From: Gammaproteobacteria bacterium
GTDB lineage: Bacteria > Pseudomonadota > Gammaproteobacteria > Pseudomonadales > Pseudomonadaceae
Length of the DNA stretch: 7,214 nucleotides
Assembly: GCA_012735335.1 (NCBI GenBank)
Contig: JAAYHO010000465.1
Span: 1-7,214, forward strand
Reading direction: 5' to 3'
Made by a program: the position numbers and the translations under genes. The notes under the pieces were generated by a model, which worked only from the letters and a program-made list of their open reading frames with translations, was not told where the DNA came from and made no database searches. Numbering within the stretch: position 1 is the stretch's first letter; every line of letters begins with the position of its first letter. This document shows positions 6,501 to 7,214 of this stretch, piece after piece.

Positions 6501-7214
6501 TCAGCGGCAGCTCGGCCTGCAACGGCTCAAGCTGTGCGGTCAGCACGCCATCCAGATAGCCCTGGCTGCGGGCTTCGAGGTCGAGGCTCTCCAGGCTGCC
6601 GCCAAGGCGGGCCTGCAGTTGCCAGGGGCGCTCATCGACCTCGGGCAATTGCACATCGGCCTGAACCCGCAGCGGCCAGCCGCCGCTCATGCGCAGGTCG
6701 CCTTCCAGCTGCCAGCCCAGATCCGGCCCCAGGCCGCTGAAATGGGTGATATGCAGATGATCGCCGCTGGCCTGGGCCTGCAGCTGGATATCGCGAAGCA
6801 GGGCCGGCTCGCCATTGAGCAGTACACTGCCGACCTGCAATTGCTGCAGTTGCAGCCCCAGCGGCAGCTGTATGTCCGGCAGCTGGATATCGCTGCGCGG
6901 TTCACTCGGGCTGTCGTCGGGGGCGGTATTGATGCGGATCTGCTCGGCGCTGAGCAGGTCGATACACAATCGCCGACCGCGCAGGCAGCTGGGCGACCAG
7001 TCAAATACCAGATTGTCGATCTCCAGCTGCAGGCTTTCATCTGCCCAGCCAAGGCGGGAAAACTGCCAACCCTGCCACAGCTGCCCGTGCTCCAGTTGCA
7101 GCTGCAGGCGGGGCTCGAAATCGCTGACCTTGCCCATCAGCCAGCGGTTGACCGACTCGCTGGACAGCAGGCCCACCGTCAGCAGGATCAGCAATAGCGG
7201 CAACACCAGCAGAA
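3538..7214 (-). CDS. tamB: TamB, AsmA-like inner-membrane-anchored translocation/lipid-transport protein, 5' end missing
   Basis: The reading frame is open to the right edge. Its 1,224 visible residues approach the full E. coli length (about 1,259), so only a short N-terminus is missing. A GTG at 7204-7206 lies inside the hydrophobic run [16 protein letters not shown] and is more likely a valine codon than the start. Order of features: an N-terminal membrane anchor (about visible residues 1-18); a Cys pair in [10 protein letters not shown] (about 76 and 83) as in other TamB proteins; a very long Gln/Leu/Gly-rich, beta-strand-forming periplasmic body; and the C-terminal TamB (DUF490) domain over about the last 350 residues, with [38 protein letters not shown] and a terminal FYRIDF. 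TamB partners the outer-membrane Omp85 protein TamA in envelope protein assembly, and with the related YhdP and YdbH moves phospholipid through a hydrophobic groove toward the outer membrane. tamA commonly lies just upstream of tamB and would be beyond the window. tpx follows after 28 bp. Confidence 0.95.
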   Translation of the reverse strand, partial: LLVLPLLLILLTVGLLSSESVNRWLMGKVSDFEPRLQLQLEHGQLWQGWQFSRLGWADESLQLEIDNLVFDWSPSCLRGRRLCIDLLSAEQIRINTAPDDSPSEPRSDIQLPDIQLPLGLQLQQLQVGSVLLNGEPALLRDIQLQAQASGDHLHITHFSGLGPDLGWQLEGDLRMSGGWPLRVQADVQLPEVDERPWQLQARLGGSLESLDLEARSQGYLDGVLTAQLEPLQAELPLTARWQGESFLALQSLPETLTLHELAIDLQGDLQSGIALSASSQLAGEGGAVDMQLQGQVSTSELSDLTLQLRVAQQPERRLTLTADASWAEQVSADAGLDLQQFPWQWLYPLSLGELEVQQLALQAQLRGTTFQSELQAMLAGVGEQAAELTAAVNGNTEQINLSALRLATDSGSLSGQAVIALTKGVSWDADLLLEALNPQLFVSQLPGSLSGPITSSGALRNGTLELRADWDIDGTLRRQPLALSGEVSSQNDQWQLSALQLQQGENRISGGGSWGEQVTGQLDLALPQLNTLWPGLGGRVNGTLNATGASSAPRINLDLQGQRLAFEAFALTALRLGGHVTLNEQMPGSLNLTASRMRNGDTRLGDLSLSAEGNKAAHHLAADLQDGVVELDMRLSGRLANDAWHGQLSAANIAADEMHWQLQQPAALVYRQASGDLRLGAHCWGHLSSQLCFNGEQQLMPDRQLNLQLADFPLASLQPWLPEDFHWNGNLNAAAQLRQNSGATPTGNLSISSRNGQMLVSNPEQQLELPYDTLELTAQLDPRRAQTRLQLLSSGLGNLNVQADINDPGGRQQLTGNFLLDDVQLDILRPFLPQVETLSGDLLGQGTLSGSLKEPLVEGQIRLQDGHVSGPELPVSFEQMELLVSIAGQQAEIDGQWHSGAGQGRVVGSAAWAPELHVDIQLTGNDLPIHVDPYADLLTSPDLHIGLAENNLNLTGTIAIPEGEITVRELPPAAVRVSADAEIVGAEPEVEESLPLGITADIRLDIGDQLHFSGFGLSGRLSGLLQVRENMTATGDLNILDGRFRGYGQRLELRRAQILFAGPLSKPYLDIEAIRRINDVIAGLRLTGPADAPVSEVFSEPTMAQEQALAYLILGRPLGADSGDSNLLGQAALALGMAGSTPLAQNIASSLGIDDFQLDTEGSGLTTSVVATGYITEKLSLRYGVGVFEQANQLALRYDLTRRLYLEAVGGLASSLDFFYRIDF
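6862..6891 (-). repeat. 15-bp imperfect tandem duplication within tamB
   Basis: CGGCAGCTGTATGTC (6862-6876) is followed directly by CGGCAGCTGGATATC (6877-6891), with two mismatches. It encodes the doubled peptide [10 protein letters not shown] in the N-terminal part of TamB. It keeps the frame and looks like ordinary beta-strand repetition in this protein; a recent slippage duplication is possible but not needed. Confidence 0.5.

Noticed and set aside
3538..7206. TamB starting at the GTG at 7206
   Set aside because: The frame stays open to the window edge and the GTG falls within the membrane anchor, so the true start most likely lies upstream, outside the window.
1..7214. CRISPR array, tRNA, rRNA or insertion sequence
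   Set aside because: No regularly spaced repeats, tRNA-like cloverleaf, rRNA segment or transposase was seen anywhere in the window.

Overview
The window reads as part of a gammaproteobacterial chromosome. It is fairly GC-rich by eye, with long intact genes in a dense layout. The TamB, Tpx and YhhW-type pirin proteins all resemble gammaproteobacterial versions, and a Pseudomonas-like (Pseudomonadales) host is my best guess. That placement is inferred from protein flavour and base composition, not from a marker gene.

Layout, left to right. Positions 1-1123, minus strand: a two-gene unit with a YhhW-type pirin (422-1123, first in transcription order) followed 12 bp later by the N-terminal 136 residues of a maleylacetate reductase-like iron-alcohol-dehydrogenase family enzyme, which runs off the left edge. 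Positions 1124-1666: a gap of about 540 bp with no convincing gene. It is AT-rich toward its right end and holds several inverted repeats, a phased repeat and possible promoters. Positions 1667-2956, plus strand: a complete 429-residue tyrosine recombinase with the full catalytic set but unusual spacing before the nucleophile tyrosine, followed by a strong hairpin terminator (2961-2990). Positions 3009-3509, minus strand: thiol peroxidase tpx. Positions 3538-7214, minus strand: tamB, missing only its extreme N-terminus beyond the right edge, with tpx 28 bp downstream of its stop.

How the parts relate. tamB (inner-membrane-anchored lipid-transfer/envelope assembly protein) and tpx (peroxide detoxification) are ordinary housekeeping genes in one direction and may be co-transcribed. 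The pirin-maleylacetate reductase pair looks like a small catabolic or redox operon tied to aromatic ring-cleavage products. The recombinase lies between these blocks, converges on tpx, and has no recognisable cargo, tRNA or attachment repeats in the window. It may be a resident or orphan recombinase, or the remaining gene of an element.

No clear new multi-gene system is visible. The most interesting points are the recombinase active-site spacing with its large insertion, the ATTATC repeats at 11-bp multiples in front of it, and the structured leader abutting the pirin ribosome binding site.
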